A stretch of DNA of 64,000 bases from Pseudomonas gregormendelii (GTDB taxonomy: Bacteria; Pseudomonadota; Gammaproteobacteria; Pseudomonadales; Pseudomonadaceae): assembly GCF_017114825.1 (NCBI RefSeq), contig NZ_JADEVO010000003.1, positions 1 to 64,000 of the forward strand, written 5' to 3'. Below are positions 9,477 through 18,525 of the stretch, piece by piece. How positions within the stretch are numbered: the first letter of the stretch is position 1; each line of letters starts with the position of its first letter. The notes below the pieces were generated by a model. That model saw only the letters and a list, made by a program, of their open reading frames with translations. It had not been told where the DNA came from and did not search any database. The translations under genes were made by a program, and so were the position numbers.

Positions 9477-9980
9477 ATGAGCCGGATGGCCACCCGTTTA
9501 CGCACTATCAGTTTTGCCACGTTACTGGGGTTGTTTGCCACCCATGCCTTCGCCCAGTCACCCGCCGAATTCATCAACGATGCGTCGGCCAAAGGCATGG
9601 CCGACATCGAGGCCAGCCGCCTGGCGCACCAGAAAACCGAATCCAAGGAGGTCAAGGACTACACCATCGTGGTGATCAACGACCGCACCACCGCTAACCA
9701 GCATCTGGCCAAGATAGCCAAGCAGCTGGACTTGCCGGTGGCGCCACGGGAAGTGGTGGTGGATAAAGCCAAGGCCCTGATGCCCGAGGTGCAGGACGGC
9801 GCTTCGTTCGACCAGGCCTATGCGGCCAGTCAGGTGAAAACCACTGAAGAAGCCATCCAGCAACTGCAGCAACAGGCGCAGTCCACGCAGGTGCCGGAAA
9901 TCAAGGCGTTTGCCGAAGAGACTCTGCCCAAGTTGCAGAATCACTTACAGATGGCCAGGGCCCTGCAAGCCAGTCGATAG
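9477..9980 (+). CDS. DUF4142 secreted protein
   Basis: This is a 167-residue protein with a signal peptide cleaved after about residue 26 (THAFAQ). The mature part is helical with the FINDASAKGMADIEASRLA and ELQQQAQST-like segments of DUF4142, a ferritin-like helical bundle found in periplasmic stress-associated proteins. The gene has an AGAGGAGG ribosome binding site and ends at a strong terminator. Function is unknown. Confidence 0.85.
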   Translation: MSRMATRLRTISFATLLGLFATHAFAQSPAEFINDASAKGMADIEASRLAHQKTESKEVKDYTIVVINDRTTANQHLAKIAKQLDLPVAPREVVVDKAKALMPEVQDGASFDQAYAASQVKTTEEAIQQLQQQAQSTQVPEIKAFAEETLPKLQNHLQMARALQASR

Positions 9981-9993
9981 CTTCCAGTAACGC

Positions 9994-10026
9994 AAAACGG
10001 CGCCCATCACAGGCGCCGTTTTTTTT
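9994..10026. terminator. Bidirectional rho-independent terminator
   Basis: AAAACGGCGCC, loop CATCACA, GGCGCCGTTTT and further T residues. A-run and T-run on both sides allow termination of both the DUF4142 gene and the convergent iron-permease-family gene. Confidence 0.92.
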
Positions 10027-10028
10027 GC

Positions 10029-10439
10029 TCAGCATTCGTTCAGGTCTTGTTTGCGCTTGTTCGCCGCAGCCAGCCCTTCGAGGGCGTGGACGTCTTTTTC
10101 GCCCATGGCCCGATAGTGTTTGCGCAAGGCTTCCAGCTGTTTCAGGTCGAGCAATTCGAGGCCCAACATGGCGTTTTGCGCTTCCTTGTTGACCCGCAGC
10201 AACTCGTCGATTTTCAGGTGGAGAATGTCGGTGTCGCGGTTTTGCGTGTTCTGGATCAGGAACACCATGAGGAAGGTGATAATCGTGGTGGACGTATTGA
10301 TGACCAGCTGCCAGGTATCGTTGTAGCCAAATATCGGACCGCTCAAGCCCCAGAGGAATATCAGGATCAAGGCCGCCATGAACGTCTTGGGGCTGCCGGC
10401 CCACAGAGCGAGCTTCTGCGAGATCTTTGCGAATTTCAT
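10029..10439 (-). CDS. Low-affinity iron permease family protein
   Basis: This 136-residue protein has two membrane helices at about 20-38 and 48-68, followed by the diagnostic IQNTQNRDTDILHLKIDELLR segment (from about residue 66) of the low-affinity iron permease family, then a charged helical tail. In fungi the family moves Fe2+; the function of short bacterial members is not established. The chosen start gives MKFAKISQK; an upstream in-frame start adds 17 residues rich in Cys and Arg that look non-native. Confidence 0.8.
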   Translation of the reverse strand: MKFAKISQKLALWAGSPKTFMAALILIFLWGLSGPIFGYNDTWQLVINTSTTIITFLMVFLIQNTQNRDTDILHLKIDELLRVNKEAQNAMLGLELLDLKQLEALRKHYRAMGEKDVHALEGLAAANKRKQDLNEC

Positions 10440-10618
10440 TGCCGGATTCCTTATTGGGGTGCACTTGAATTTGTGACAGCACCGGCACATGGAAAATTCT
10501 GCTTACATTTTACTCGAGTCAAAAAAAGCCACGCTCGACGTTGATCGCGGTGACAGTCGCAACCTTTGCCCGCTCTGGAGAGTCACTAGTTAAACCCCAT
10601 TAGAGTTGGAGCCCCCCC

Positions 10619-10765
10619 ATGAACATCCTGCGCACTCTCTGCTTTTCCTGCTGCCTGTTCGCCCTGCAAGGCTGCTTCGATAATTCCGATAACGAAACCC
10701 GGGACAACACTGATGGCACCAAGTCTTCGGTGCAGATGCAGGACAAGGAGGCAGCGGACAAATAG
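10619..10765 (+). CDS. Small lipoprotein (48 aa)
   Basis: This short ORF encodes 48 residues with a lipoprotein signal: basic start, hydrophobic core and lipobox L-Q-G-C, putting the lipidated cysteine at residue 19. The mature part is short, charged and acidic (DNSDNETRDN), typical of small outer-membrane lipoproteins of unknown role. A purine-rich GTTGGAG lies upstream of the ATG. It is 75 bp before tam on the same strand. Confidence 0.7.
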   Translation: MNILRTLCFSCCLFALQGCFDNSDNETRDNTDGTKSSVQMQDKEAADK

Positions 10766-10840
10766 GTCCGTGCTATTTTTGTGGGTGCGAATTTGCCGTG
10801 AAGCTTGTGCCTGGCCCTTTCGCACCTACAGGAGAACGCA

Positions 10841-11611
10841 ATGAGTTGGTCTGCCAGACAATACGTCGCTTTTGAAAATGAGCGCACGCGTCCCGCCCGC
10901 GACCTGCTGGCCGCGCTACCGCCAGGGGATGTGCATTCGGCCATCGATATCGGCTGCGGTCCGGGCAACTCCACGGAGCTGTTGGTGGAGCGCTTTCCCC
11001 ACGCCACATTGCGCGGGCTGGACAGTTCCAGCGACATGATCGAAGCCGCACGCAAGCGCTTGCCCCAAGTGCGGTTCGATGTTTCCGACATCGATCAGTG
11101 GAGCGAGACGGGTCCGTTCGATGTGATTTTCGCCAATGCAGTGTTGCAGTGGTTGCCTGATCACGCCTCATTGTTGCCCGCGTTGGTGGACAAACTGGCG
11201 CCGGGCGGCAGCCTGGCGGTGCAGATGCCCGACACGCTCAACCAGCCATCGCACCGCTTGATGCGAGAGGTGGCTGCGACGGGGCCGTGGGCAAAAAAAC
11301 TGGCCGGGGCTGCCGCGCAACGCACCGAGGTCGCCAGCGCCAGCGATTATTACGCCGTGCTGCGCCCGCACTGTTCACGGGTCGACGTCTGGCTCACCAC
11401 CTATCATCACCCATTGGCTGCGGGGCCTTCGGGGGTCGTCGAATGGTTCAAGGGCAGTGGTTTGCGTCCGTTTCTCGAGCCTCTGAATGAGAAAGAGCAC
11501 GATGCTTTTCTGCAGGAGTATCTGGCGGGCGTTGAGCAGGCTTATCCGGCGCTGGAAGATGGATCAGTACTGCTGCCGTTTCCGCGGTTGTTTATTGTCG
11601 CGACCCGGTAG
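10841..11611 (+). CDS. tam: Trans-aconitate 2-methyltransferase
   Basis: This 256-residue protein matches Tam end to end. It has the SAM motif DIGCGPGNSTE at about 36-46, the GLDSSSDMI acidic-loop segment, and the FANAVLQWLPDH motif IV region. Tam methylates trans-aconitate, a spontaneous by-product that inhibits aconitase. The ATG is preceded by CAGGAGAACGCA. The gene is monocistronic or shares a transcript with the small lipoprotein upstream, and is followed by degenerate repeats and a REP pair. Confidence 0.9.
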   Translation: MSWSARQYVAFENERTRPARDLLAALPPGDVHSAIDIGCGPGNSTELLVERFPHATLRGLDSSSDMIEAARKRLPQVRFDVSDIDQWSETGPFDVIFANAVLQWLPDHASLLPALVDKLAPGGSLAVQMPDTLNQPSHRLMREVAATGPWAKKLAGAAAQRTEVASASDYYAVLRPHCSRVDVWLTTYHHPLAAGPSGVVEWFKGSGLRPFLEPLNEKEHDAFLQEYLAGVEQAYPALEDGSVLLPFPRLFIVATR

Positions 11612-11629
11612 TGCGCCAGGTTCTCCGGA

Positions 11630-11696
11630 CCTGAATCCACTGGGACCAAATCTGGATCTGAATCTTGTTGCAGCAAATCTGGAGCTGAATCTTGTG
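11630..11696. repeat. Degenerate tandem repeats leading into a REP
   Basis: Three successive 26-27-bp units begin CTGAAT and continue with a variant of C(T/C)(T/A)(G/C)TxGxxxCAAATCTGG (CTGAATCCACTGGGACCAAA, CTGAATCTTGTTGCAGCAAA, CTGAATCTTGTGGGAGCAAA). The third runs directly into the REP arm, suggesting that the REP boundary was duplicated and then decayed. Confidence 0.65.
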
Positions 11697-11780
11697 GGAG
11701 CAAAGCTTGCTCGCGATTGCGTAGTGTCAGTCGACATCAATGGTGGCTGTCAGTGCGCAATCGCGAGCAAGCTTTGCTCC
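11697..11780. repeat. REP pair, perfect 25-bp arms
   Basis: Bases 11697-11721 (starting GGAGCAAAGCTTGCTCGCGA) are exactly reverse-complementary to 11756-11780. A 34-bp spacer separates them. It belongs to the GCTTGCTCGCGAT REP family and sits between two convergent methyltransferase genes. Confidence 0.9.
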
Positions 11781-11810
11781 TACAGGGGCAGTCGTGATTC
11801 GGCGCGCTCG

Positions 11811-12539
11811 TCAGCGCTCCACCGCCACCAGCATCATCATCGGTCTCTCTCGTTCTTCCGCGAGCGCCGGCAGCGCCACCACATCGGCGTCGCTCGGGCC
11901 CCATTCATTGACGTGGCTGATGCTGAATCCCGCTGCGATCAGCGTGTTCAGCAACGTGCCGACGGTTCGATGCTGCTTGATCACGCCATCGGCCAGCCAG
12001 TTAGTGACCCGTTCGCCTTCGCGTTGATAACTGTCCACCGGCCAGCGCTTGTGGCCCTCGCTGTCCGTCAGCCAGCCGGGGTTGCGCGGCGCCATGAAGA
12101 TCGGGTGTTCAATCGAGAAGACGAAACGCGAGCCGGGTTTCAGCGCTGCGTGAATCGTGGCGAATAGCGCTGGCAGATCCTTGATGTAGTGCAGCGCCAG
12201 CGAGCTGTAGGCCAGGTCGAATTGCGCGGCTGGCAGGTCGAGGTGTTCCAGGTCGGCGCGGGCGTATTGCACGGTGGCGCCGCTGGTGGTCTGACGGGCC
12301 CGTTCGAGCATTTTTTCCGAGACGTCGAGCCCCAGCACACGGGCTGCGCCTTGTTCACTGGCCCAGCGGCAGAACCAACCATAACCGCACCCCAGGTCCA
12401 CCACCTTCAGGTCTTTTAGGGGTGGCAGCAGTGCTTTGAGGGCAGGCCACTCCGGCGCGGCATCCAGGCCACCGACCGAGCGGCCCAACTGGCTGTAGGC
12501 CTGGAAAAATTCGAGATCGTCGTAGATGTTTTGAGTCAT
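11811..12539 (-). CDS. Class I SAM-dependent methyltransferase
   Basis: This is a 242-residue protein with motif I VVDLGCGYGWF at about 46-56, an acidic residue ending strand 2 (VLGLDVSEKML) and the motif IV region FDLAYSSLALHYI. It belongs to the Methyltransf_11/25 group of small-molecule methyltransferases. It shares only the fold with the convergent tam, so it is not a duplicate. The start MTQNIYDD is preferred because the upstream in-frame residues do not resemble the family. Confidence 0.8.
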   Translation of the reverse strand: MTQNIYDDLEFFQAYSQLGRSVGGLDAAPEWPALKALLPPLKDLKVVDLGCGYGWFCRWASEQGAARVLGLDVSEKMLERARQTTSGATVQYARADLEHLDLPAAQFDLAYSSLALHYIKDLPALFATIHAALKPGSRFVFSIEHPIFMAPRNPGWLTDSEGHKRWPVDSYQREGERVTNWLADGVIKQHRTVGTLLNTLIAAGFSISHVNEWGPSDADVVALPALAEERERPMMMLVAVER

Positions 12540-12822
12540 GTTCGAAGTGCTCTGTCGCGTTGGTGAGCACGAGCGGCTGGTGCATCCGTCGGCGAGATGG
12601 CAATATGCTACATCTGCTGGCGCAGACCCTTTCAATCAGGGTTGTACGCCTGTATTTCTGACAAGGATCAGTTGGATGTCTGCCGTACCCGTGGTTTGCA
12701 ATGCCTTCCGTTTACTCCGCCACCCTACGTTAAACGCTCTGTTTCCGAACAGCGCGGCGCAGTCATTTCGCCTGAAAAAAATTCCGTCCCCCCAGTGAAC
12801 CTGAAAGAAAGGGAGCTTCACC

Positions 12823-13677
12823 GTGCGTAAAAAGTTTGTCGTCGCCGTCCTCGCAGTGTCCATCGCCGCCGCCTCCGGTTGTGCGCAATTGGGCATTAAC
12901 AAGCAGCAGGCTGGTACTGCAGTTGGCATGGTAGCCGGCGCAGTCGTTGGCTCCTTTATCGGCAACGGCAATGGCAAGGTTGTCGCTGTCCTGCTGACCA
13001 GCGCCATCGGCGGTTTCATCGGCAACAAGATCGGTTCGATGCTCGACGACCAGGACAAGCAGGCCCTGGCATTGCGTACCCAGGAAGCCTTGAGCCTGCC
13101 GGCCAATGATTCGGCTAAAGCGGTGTCCTGGACATCCGGCCATTCCGGCGCGACCGCGCAGATCGTGCAGGGCAAGGAGTACACCGAGACCAAGACGGTT
13201 GAAGTAAAGCGCGCGCCAAAGATCGCCGCAGTTCCGTCGATGAAACTCATCAACGAGCAATACCTGACCAAGAGCAGTTCCAACGTGCGGGCCGCGCCCA
13301 ACAAGACGGCAGAGAAGGTCGGCGGGCTCAAGGCGGGTACCGAGTTCACTGCAGTGGGTTCTACCGGTGACTGGATTCTGGTCGGGCGCAAGGGCGTGAC
13401 CGTGGGCTACATCAGCAAAGATCTGGTCTCGCCCAAATCTGCAGCCGTGGTCCGCAGCGTGAAACCGGCGGCCAATCTCGACGAGATGGACGTGGCCGCC
13501 GACACCGAGACCAAGGCCTTCGATCTTGACGCTATTGCTGCCCTGCCGACCCAGCAGGTCGCCGCAGAAACTGCCTGCCGGCCGGTCACCGTCAGCCTCA
13601 AGGCGGCAGACGGCAAGAGCGAGCAGGAACAGAACACGTTCTGCAAACAAGCCAACGGCACCTGGGAACTCATTTAA
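12823..13677 (+). CDS. Lipoprotein with glycine zipper and SH3 domain
   Basis: This 284-residue protein starts with GTG after AAAGGGAG. Residues 1-20 are a lipoprotein signal with lipobox AASGC and acylated Cys20. Residues 31-75 form a glycine-zipper membrane-associated segment (GTAVGMVAGAVVGSFIG). An SH3b-type domain at about 150-205 has SSNVRAAPNKTAEKVGGLKAG. Such proteins sit in the envelope and bind peptidoglycan. It is the first gene of a three-gene operon (8 bp to the next), so all three probably act together in the envelope; the function is unknown. Confidence 0.8.
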   Translation: MRKKFVVAVLAVSIAAASGCAQLGINKQQAGTAVGMVAGAVVGSFIGNGNGKVVAVLLTSAIGGFIGNKIGSMLDDQDKQALALRTQEALSLPANDSAKAVSWTSGHSGATAQIVQGKEYTETKTVEVKRAPKIAAVPSMKLINEQYLTKSSSNVRAAPNKTAEKVGGLKAGTEFTAVGSTGDWILVGRKGVTVGYISKDLVSPKSAAVVRSVKPAANLDEMDVAADTETKAFDLDAIAALPTQQVAAETACRPVTVSLKAADGKSEQEQNTFCKQANGTWELI

Positions 13678-13685
13678 GGATCTCC

Positions 13686-15707
13686 ATGAAAAACCGCGCA
13701 CTCGCACTCGCTGTGATGAGTGCTTGCGGCCTCGCGCCGCAAGCATTTGCACACGAGATTGCCTTCTCGAAAACCGAGCAGATCCACGTTGTCGTCAACG
13801 GCGAAGCCACCACCTGGTGCCAGCCGGAAATCGCCATCACCATGCAGCGTCCCACCTGGGATGATCAGAAGCCATTGAATGGGCTATTGAGCAAGTTGCC
13901 TTTCATTCTCGGCCAGGAGTGTCCCCAGGCTAAAGTCAGCTGGAAAGCGGTCGATGCCAAGGGCGTGGTTTACGCCTCTGGCGCGGGCAATGCGAGCAAT
14001 CTGGGCATAGCGACGCTGGCAGTTGCGCCTGCTCCGGTGGTTGCGGCTGTTGCTGCACCGGCGGCTCCTGCTGCTGCCGCTCCCGCTCCCGCTCCCGCTG
14101 CCGTTCCCGCTCCTGCCGCAGCGCCTGCACCAGCGCCGGTCGCACCCGCGCCTGCTGCGGTTTCACCGGTCGTTGAAGCGCCAGTGGTGGCTGCACCACC
14201 AGCGCCAGCCGTAGCACCTGTTGCGCCGGCCCCTGTTGCCCCAGCTGCAGTGGTTGTTGCACCAGCTCCTGCTCCTGTTGCTACTCCTGTTGCTGTCCCA
14301 GCACCAGCACCAGCACCAGCACCAGCCCCGGCTGAACCTGTCGCTGTTGCACCGGTTCCCGCACCGGCCCCAGCCCCACAAGCAGCCCCGCCAACACCCG
14401 TAGCCCCCGTCGCACCGCCTGCAGCAGTCGCTGCCGTGCAGTCCGCAGACCTTGGCCGTGCGCTGGTCCTGGCCAACAAGAATCTCGTCGGCATCACAGA
14501 TGCCAGCGGCTGCAAATGGTTGATCAGCAAAAGCGCTATCGACGAAAACGACTCCAGCTTTGCCTTCGCCTCCACTCCAGCGATGCCCTGTGGCATCTCC
14601 GGTTATGCCGAAGGTGCTTTCGACAAGTTGCGCTGGTCGATCCCCAACACCTATCGCGGGGACACCTGGTCGCGCACCTACGTGCACCCGAGCGGGTTGA
14701 TGTTCAATCAGTCCATCAGTGCCGCCGTCAAAGGCAAGTCGCTGTCATTCCTCAGCAACAACGCCGACCAGGCGCTGTTCCAGCTCGGCGAAATCCCGGC
14801 GCGTGGCATGAAGGTGTACCTGGCTTACCAGCGCTCCACCTATCGCATCCTGTCGCCGTTCAGCAGCGACCCGTACTACGTGGCGATCACGGCGGACGAA
14901 AGCTTCGCCCTCGATCCGGCGGAGTACAAGCGTGCGGTGCTGGAGGTGTATCAACTGGTGAAAGCAACCTCGCCCACCACGGTCGACCTGTCGAACCTGT
15001 TCATCGCCAAGAACCTGGAAACCCTCTACCCGGCGTCCGGCTACTCCAACGACGACAAGGACAAGATCGTGCGCAATCGCATGGGTGAGAACCGTGGCGA
15101 GTTCTACTTCGATGCGCGTGAAGGCACCAACTACGCCCAGCGTCGTGAGGAGACTCGTCTGCGTGAAGCCCGTCGCCAGCAGCAGCAGATGGCTGAACTG
15201 CACAACCGCGTACTCGCCCGTTACGAGCAGCTCAAGGACGGCATGACCGCGTTCAAGGGCCGCGAGACCGAAGCGCTGGCGCAGATGGCCGGGATCAAGG
15301 TGACGTTCGCCGCACCCATGACCCTGCTCGATCCGTCGTCCTCGACCTCGGCGGTGCCGATGATGATTCACGTCACCGGCAAACGCGGCGACTTCTATGA
15401 AATCGACTTCCCGCGCAAGGGCCGGGTCCAGGCCGATGTAGAGCTGGAGGATCAGTGGTACGTGATCCATGCCGCGAACATGACGCCTTACCTGCCCCTG
15501 GAAGACGGCCGTGCGATTCCAACGTTCCGCGTATACGCCGTTGGCGATCCAGAGGCTTGCAAGCAGGATCACTGCGCCGACCGCGTGTCGTTTGGTGCCG
15601 TGCTGGCCAAGGAATTTCCAAACGCCGGCATCGACTTCAGCTGGACGCCTGAAGTCTCCGAGCGCTACGTGACAGCTTGGCAGCAAGCTTCCGCCCAAAT
15701 TCAGTAA
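13686..15707 (+). CDS. Exported protein with long Ala-Pro-rich linker
   Basis: This 673-residue protein has a signal peptide (residues 1-22, cut after QAFA). A small N-terminal domain runs to about residue 110. An almost pure Ala/Pro/Val low-complexity segment covers about 113-256. A C-terminal region of about 410 residues has no domain I recognise and contains an Arg/Gln-rich helical stretch (RREETRLREARRQQQQM) near residue 480. The Ala-Pro tract would behave as an extended linker across the periplasm. It lies 8 bp after the SH3 lipoprotein and 12 bp before the next gene. Confidence 0.75.
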   Translation: MKNRALALAVMSACGLAPQAFAHEIAFSKTEQIHVVVNGEATTWCQPEIAITMQRPTWDDQKPLNGLLSKLPFILGQECPQAKVSWKAVDAKGVVYASGAGNASNLGIATLAVAPAPVVAAVAAPAAPAAAAPAPAPAAVPAPAAAPAPAPVAPAPAAVSPVVEAPVVAAPPAPAVAPVAPAPVAPAAVVVAPAPAPVATPVAVPAPAPAPAPAPAEPVAVAPVPAPAPAPQAAPPTPVAPVAPPAAVAAVQSADLGRALVLANKNLVGITDASGCKWLISKSAIDENDSSFAFASTPAMPCGISGYAEGAFDKLRWSIPNTYRGDTWSRTYVHPSGLMFNQSISAAVKGKSLSFLSNNADQALFQLGEIPARGMKVYLAYQRSTYRILSPFSSDPYYVAITADESFALDPAEYKRAVLEVYQLVKATSPTTVDLSNLFIAKNLETLYPASGYSNDDKDKIVRNRMGENRGEFYFDAREGTNYAQRREETRLREARRQQQQMAELHNRVLARYEQLKDGMTAFKGRETEALAQMAGIKVTFAAPMTLLDPSSSTSAVPMMIHVTGKRGDFYEIDFPRKGRVQADVELEDQWYVIHAANMTPYLPLEDGRAIPTFRVYAVGDPEACKQDHCADRVSFGAVLAKEFPNAGIDFSWTPEVSERYVTAWQQASAQIQ

Positions 15708-15719
15708 GGCACCGCCAAT

Positions 15720-16934
15720 ATGAAATCGATGAACAAGAAACAAATCATCATCGCCGCCGCGGTCGCCGGCGTGGTGATCCTCGGCATTGTCGGCTCGATG
15801 CTGTCCAGTGCCGGAAAAAAGGAAACCCTGGGTTATTACGACGAACTCAAGGAACAGTTTTTCCTTGAGAACGTGCTGAACGAAGGGGACGTATCCTATT
15901 CGTTCTGGTCCGGCAACCTCACTGTGGAGGCCCCGGAGATCCGCCTGGTCGCCGCCAATACCAATGGCGCTGACAAATTCCTCAAGAGCATGATGGGCAT
16001 GCTCGCCGGTCTCAACGCCAATACGGCGGAAAGCGGCCTGGCCGCCTGGTCCCGCTACCTGATCACCTCCACCACCGGTGGCGGCAAAGCGGGTGGCGTG
16101 TACCTCAAGGCCGATGCCCTGAAGGTCAGTCGCTCCGGCGACAGCAAGGACGGCGAGATCCACGTCCAGTTGCTGGGCCTGGACCTGAGCAATCCCTACC
16201 TCTCGCAGAAAGGTGGTGACGTAGTACTGGTGTCGGAGGTGGCAGACGAAATCCAGCCGCGGGCCGAGGTCGATCAGTACGGTCGCGTCGTCAGCTCAAA
16301 CTTCTCGTGGGGCAGCAACATGGTCGCCCGCCTGCCGTTTACCGGTGCGTTCATCAGCGCTGCTACCGGCGATATCGGCACCAAGGTCGACCTGGATTTC
16401 ACCCTCAAGCGCTCCGATGACGGTGAAGGCTCGATGAAATTCGTGGTAGTACACCGCAACGACGGCAGTGAAGTCGGGCGCATCGTACGCGAGGCTTCAT
16501 TCGCCTCGATACCGCCGCTGGACGACGTCCAGGAACAGCTCAAGGCGGCGTTCAGCGGCTTCATCGTCGGCGCCTACAGCACCTCCACCGGGCAAACCGT
16601 CATCGCCGAAGCCGTGGGCAACTTCGCGCGCAAAGCCAAGGTGGCCAGCTACTCGCTGACCTACAAGGGCTTTGATGAACTCAAGGATGGCTTCGACGAA
16701 TACCAGGCCGCGACCAAGCAGAAGGAGTTCGCCGGTTACTGCGCAGCGGCCGGCCTGTCAACGTTCCAGAACGACTTCGGCGCCAAGGCCAAGCAGCACA
16801 GCGACTCGGAATGCGCGATTGCGCAAAAGCTGGTTGCCGATGGCAAGTTCAAGGAGGCGTACAGCTTCAAGGAAGACAAGTCGTTGTTCGCGGGGTTGTT
16901 TGTGAGCAAGAGCTATACGCTTGAGACGGACTGA
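15720..16934 (+). CDS. Inner-membrane-anchored protein of unknown function
   Basis: This is a 404-residue protein with an uncleaved N-terminal membrane segment at about 9-27 (IIIAAAVAGVVILGIVGSML) and a large, soluble, presumably periplasmic domain. I do not recognise the domain. Internal cysteines (YCAAAGL, ECAIAQ) near the C-terminus could form a disulfide. It closes the three-gene operon, which thus offers an outer or inner membrane lipoprotein, a long-linker exported protein and an inner-membrane-anchored partner. A terminator follows at 17008. Confidence 0.7.
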   Translation: MKSMNKKQIIIAAAVAGVVILGIVGSMLSSAGKKETLGYYDELKEQFFLENVLNEGDVSYSFWSGNLTVEAPEIRLVAANTNGADKFLKSMMGMLAGLNANTAESGLAAWSRYLITSTTGGGKAGGVYLKADALKVSRSGDSKDGEIHVQLLGLDLSNPYLSQKGGDVVLVSEVADEIQPRAEVDQYGRVVSSNFSWGSNMVARLPFTGAFISAATGDIGTKVDLDFTLKRSDDGEGSMKFVVVHRNDGSEVGRIVREASFASIPPLDDVQEQLKAAFSGFIVGAYSTSTGQTVIAEAVGNFARKAKVASYSLTYKGFDELKDGFDEYQAATKQKEFAGYCAAAGLSTFQNDFGAKAKQHSDSECAIAQKLVADGKFKEAYSFKEDKSLFAGLFVSKSYTLETD

Positions 16935-17007
16935 TTGAGCTGGGTGCTGCGCTTGGGCGCCTGGTTCTCCAGGTGTCCGGGTGTGGTGCCGGGGAATCTG
17001 TGGAAAT

Positions 17008-17038
17008 AAAAAAACCGGCCATCAAGGCCGGTTTTTTT
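17008..17038. terminator. Rho-independent terminator
   Basis: AAAAAACCGGCC, loop ATCAA, GGCCGGTTTTTTT. It closes the 12823-16934 operon and, read in reverse, can also end the tRNA-Gly transcript. Confidence 0.92.
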
Positions 17039-17087
17039 CTTTACGTGCATCTCCCGTCAAAACAACAACGCGAGTGCGAAATCCGAG

Positions 17088-17161
17088 TGGAGCGGGTGAA
17101 GGGAATCGAACCCTCGTTATCAGCTTGGGAAGCTGGAGTAATGCCATTATACGACACCCGC
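17088..17161 (-). tRNA. tRNA-Gly (anticodon CCC)
   Basis: The reverse complement folds as a 74-nt tRNA with encoded CCA. The acceptor is GCGGGTG paired with CACCCGC, the T arm is GAGGG-TTCGATT-CCCTT and the anticodon loop is TTCCCAA, giving anticodon CCC for GGG codons. It resembles E. coli glyU. The outermost anticodon-stem pair is a C-A mismatch, which is odd but tolerable. Confidence 0.92.
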
Positions 17162-17265
17162 TCAGAGCGGCTGACTTTGTACCAGATGTGCGCGCGGAAA
17201 TGAAGTTTTTCTTTAAGTGCAAGGCTTTAGTACAGGTGAAACCGTTCAAAAAAACCATACGGCGG

Positions 17266-17322
17266 TCAATCGCGGGCAAGCCTTGCTCCTGCACAGCGGG
17301 AGGGGCTTGCTCGCGATGACTC
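17266..17322. repeat. REP pair
   Basis: ATCGCGGGCAAGCCTTGCTC and GAGGGGCTTGCTCGCGATGA are imperfect inverted arms of the GCTTGCTCGCGAT family, between tRNA-Gly and phaG. Confidence 0.75.
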
Positions 17323-17326
17323 TGTT

Positions 17327-18211
17327 TCAGATTGCCAGTGCATGGTGATCCTGGACGTAGTGGTAACGGGTTCGGCTTTCATGTTGCGCGGGTTTGAGGA
17401 AGCCGAGCAGGGCGTTGCGGCTGTCGCGGCAGGCAGCCTTGTGTTCCATGTCGAGGAAGTGGCCGGTCGCCTCCAGCGTGGTAAAGGTGCTGTGCTGCAC
17501 GTGGTTGGCGAACAGTTGCGCGCCGTCGGCGGCGGTGTATTCGTCCCATTCGCCATTCATGAACAGCACCGGCACCTTGATCTTCTCTGACGCCTTGAGG
17601 AAGCACTGGCGGTCACTGTTGAGCAGGTCGCTGATGTGGAAGTGCATCTGCCCGTACTCGTGCTCGGCCAGGCTGCTGACGTGGCGGTAGTTGAAGCGCT
17701 TGAACAGCGTTGGCAGGTGCTTGCCGATGGTGCTGTTGACCAGGTTGCCGACACGGTCGCCGTCACGGCTGCCGAGGTAGTCGATGCCGCGCTCGAGGTA
17801 GTCGAGCATGTGCGCATTGATCTCCGGGGAGAACGAGCTGATCACGGCTTTTTCGATGCGCCGTGGCTGCTGCGCGAGTGCCACCAGGGTGGCGGCGCCG
17901 CCCCAGGAGAACGACAGTACGTGTTCGGCGGCGAAGTGATCGATCAGCTCCAGCAGGATCTGCCCTTCGACTTCCTTGGTCAGCAATTTCTCGTGCAGGT
18001 TGTGGGCCTTCGACTTGCCCGCGTAGGGCTGGTCGTAGCAGACCACGTTGAACTGCGGATGCAGGTTTTTCACGGTTTGTGCAAACGACGCAGTCGTGGC
18101 CATCGAGCCGTTGACCAAGATGATGGTCTTCTCTGCGGCGTCTGCGCGATAGAACTCCGTGTAAACCCGATACTGACCTTGTATATCCAGCACAGCGATT
18201 TCTGGCCTCAT
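17327..18211 (-). CDS. phaG: 3-hydroxyacyl-ACP thioesterase/transferase PhaG
   Basis: This 294-residue alpha/beta-hydrolase matches P. putida PhaG closely; both begin MRPEIAVLDIQGQYRVYTEF. The nucleophile elbow is SFSWGGA and the catalytic His is in GHFLDME. PhaG converts (R)-3-hydroxyacyl-ACP from fatty-acid synthesis into a CoA-route precursor for medium-chain polyhydroxyalkanoate, linking sugar metabolism to storage polymer. It is also related to RhlA. The start at 18211 matches the known protein; the longer in-frame version is not supported. It stands alone with a 314-bp upstream gap. Confidence 0.93.
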   Translation of the reverse strand: MRPEIAVLDIQGQYRVYTEFYRADAAEKTIILVNGSMATTASFAQTVKNLHPQFNVVCYDQPYAGKSKAHNLHEKLLTKEVEGQILLELIDHFAAEHVLSFSWGGAATLVALAQQPRRIEKAVISSFSPEINAHMLDYLERGIDYLGSRDGDRVGNLVNSTIGKHLPTLFKRFNYRHVSSLAEHEYGQMHFHISDLLNSDRQCFLKASEKIKVPVLFMNGEWDEYTAADGAQLFANHVQHSTFTTLEATGHFLDMEHKAACRDSRNALLGFLKPAQHESRTRYHYVQDHHALAI

Positions 18212-18525
18212 GTCATAAGACTCCTGGCAAGCGGGTATGCGCGCAAATGAGATTGCACGAGCTTTGTGACAGGTAGGCATATGCCTGGAATTTTGCTAGG
18301 CCCATGTCGATCCGGTAAGGCAGGTCGACGGGTATTATTATTGGCGGGCAGTTTGCTGGTCTGAGGCGGAACCTGAGGGTTCACTAACCGGCAAAAAGTT
18401 TCTTAGAAGTATGTTGTGACTCATCAGTCACATTTCGGCTGACGACCTGATTCAAGCAGGGGCGAAGGCATCGCGCAAGTACCTTTGGCAAATTGTTCGA
18501 CAACTTCTGCTCAGCGGTAGCCCGC

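Noticed and set aside
14745..16163. 472-codon minus-strand frame across two operon genes
   Set aside because: It crosses the junction of two well-supported genes and reads as antisense of both.
18340..18360. Sigma-54 promoter TTGGCGGGCAGTTTGCTGG
   Set aside because: The spacing (GG-N10-GC) fits, but it points rightward toward genes that are on the minus strand, so it has no target.
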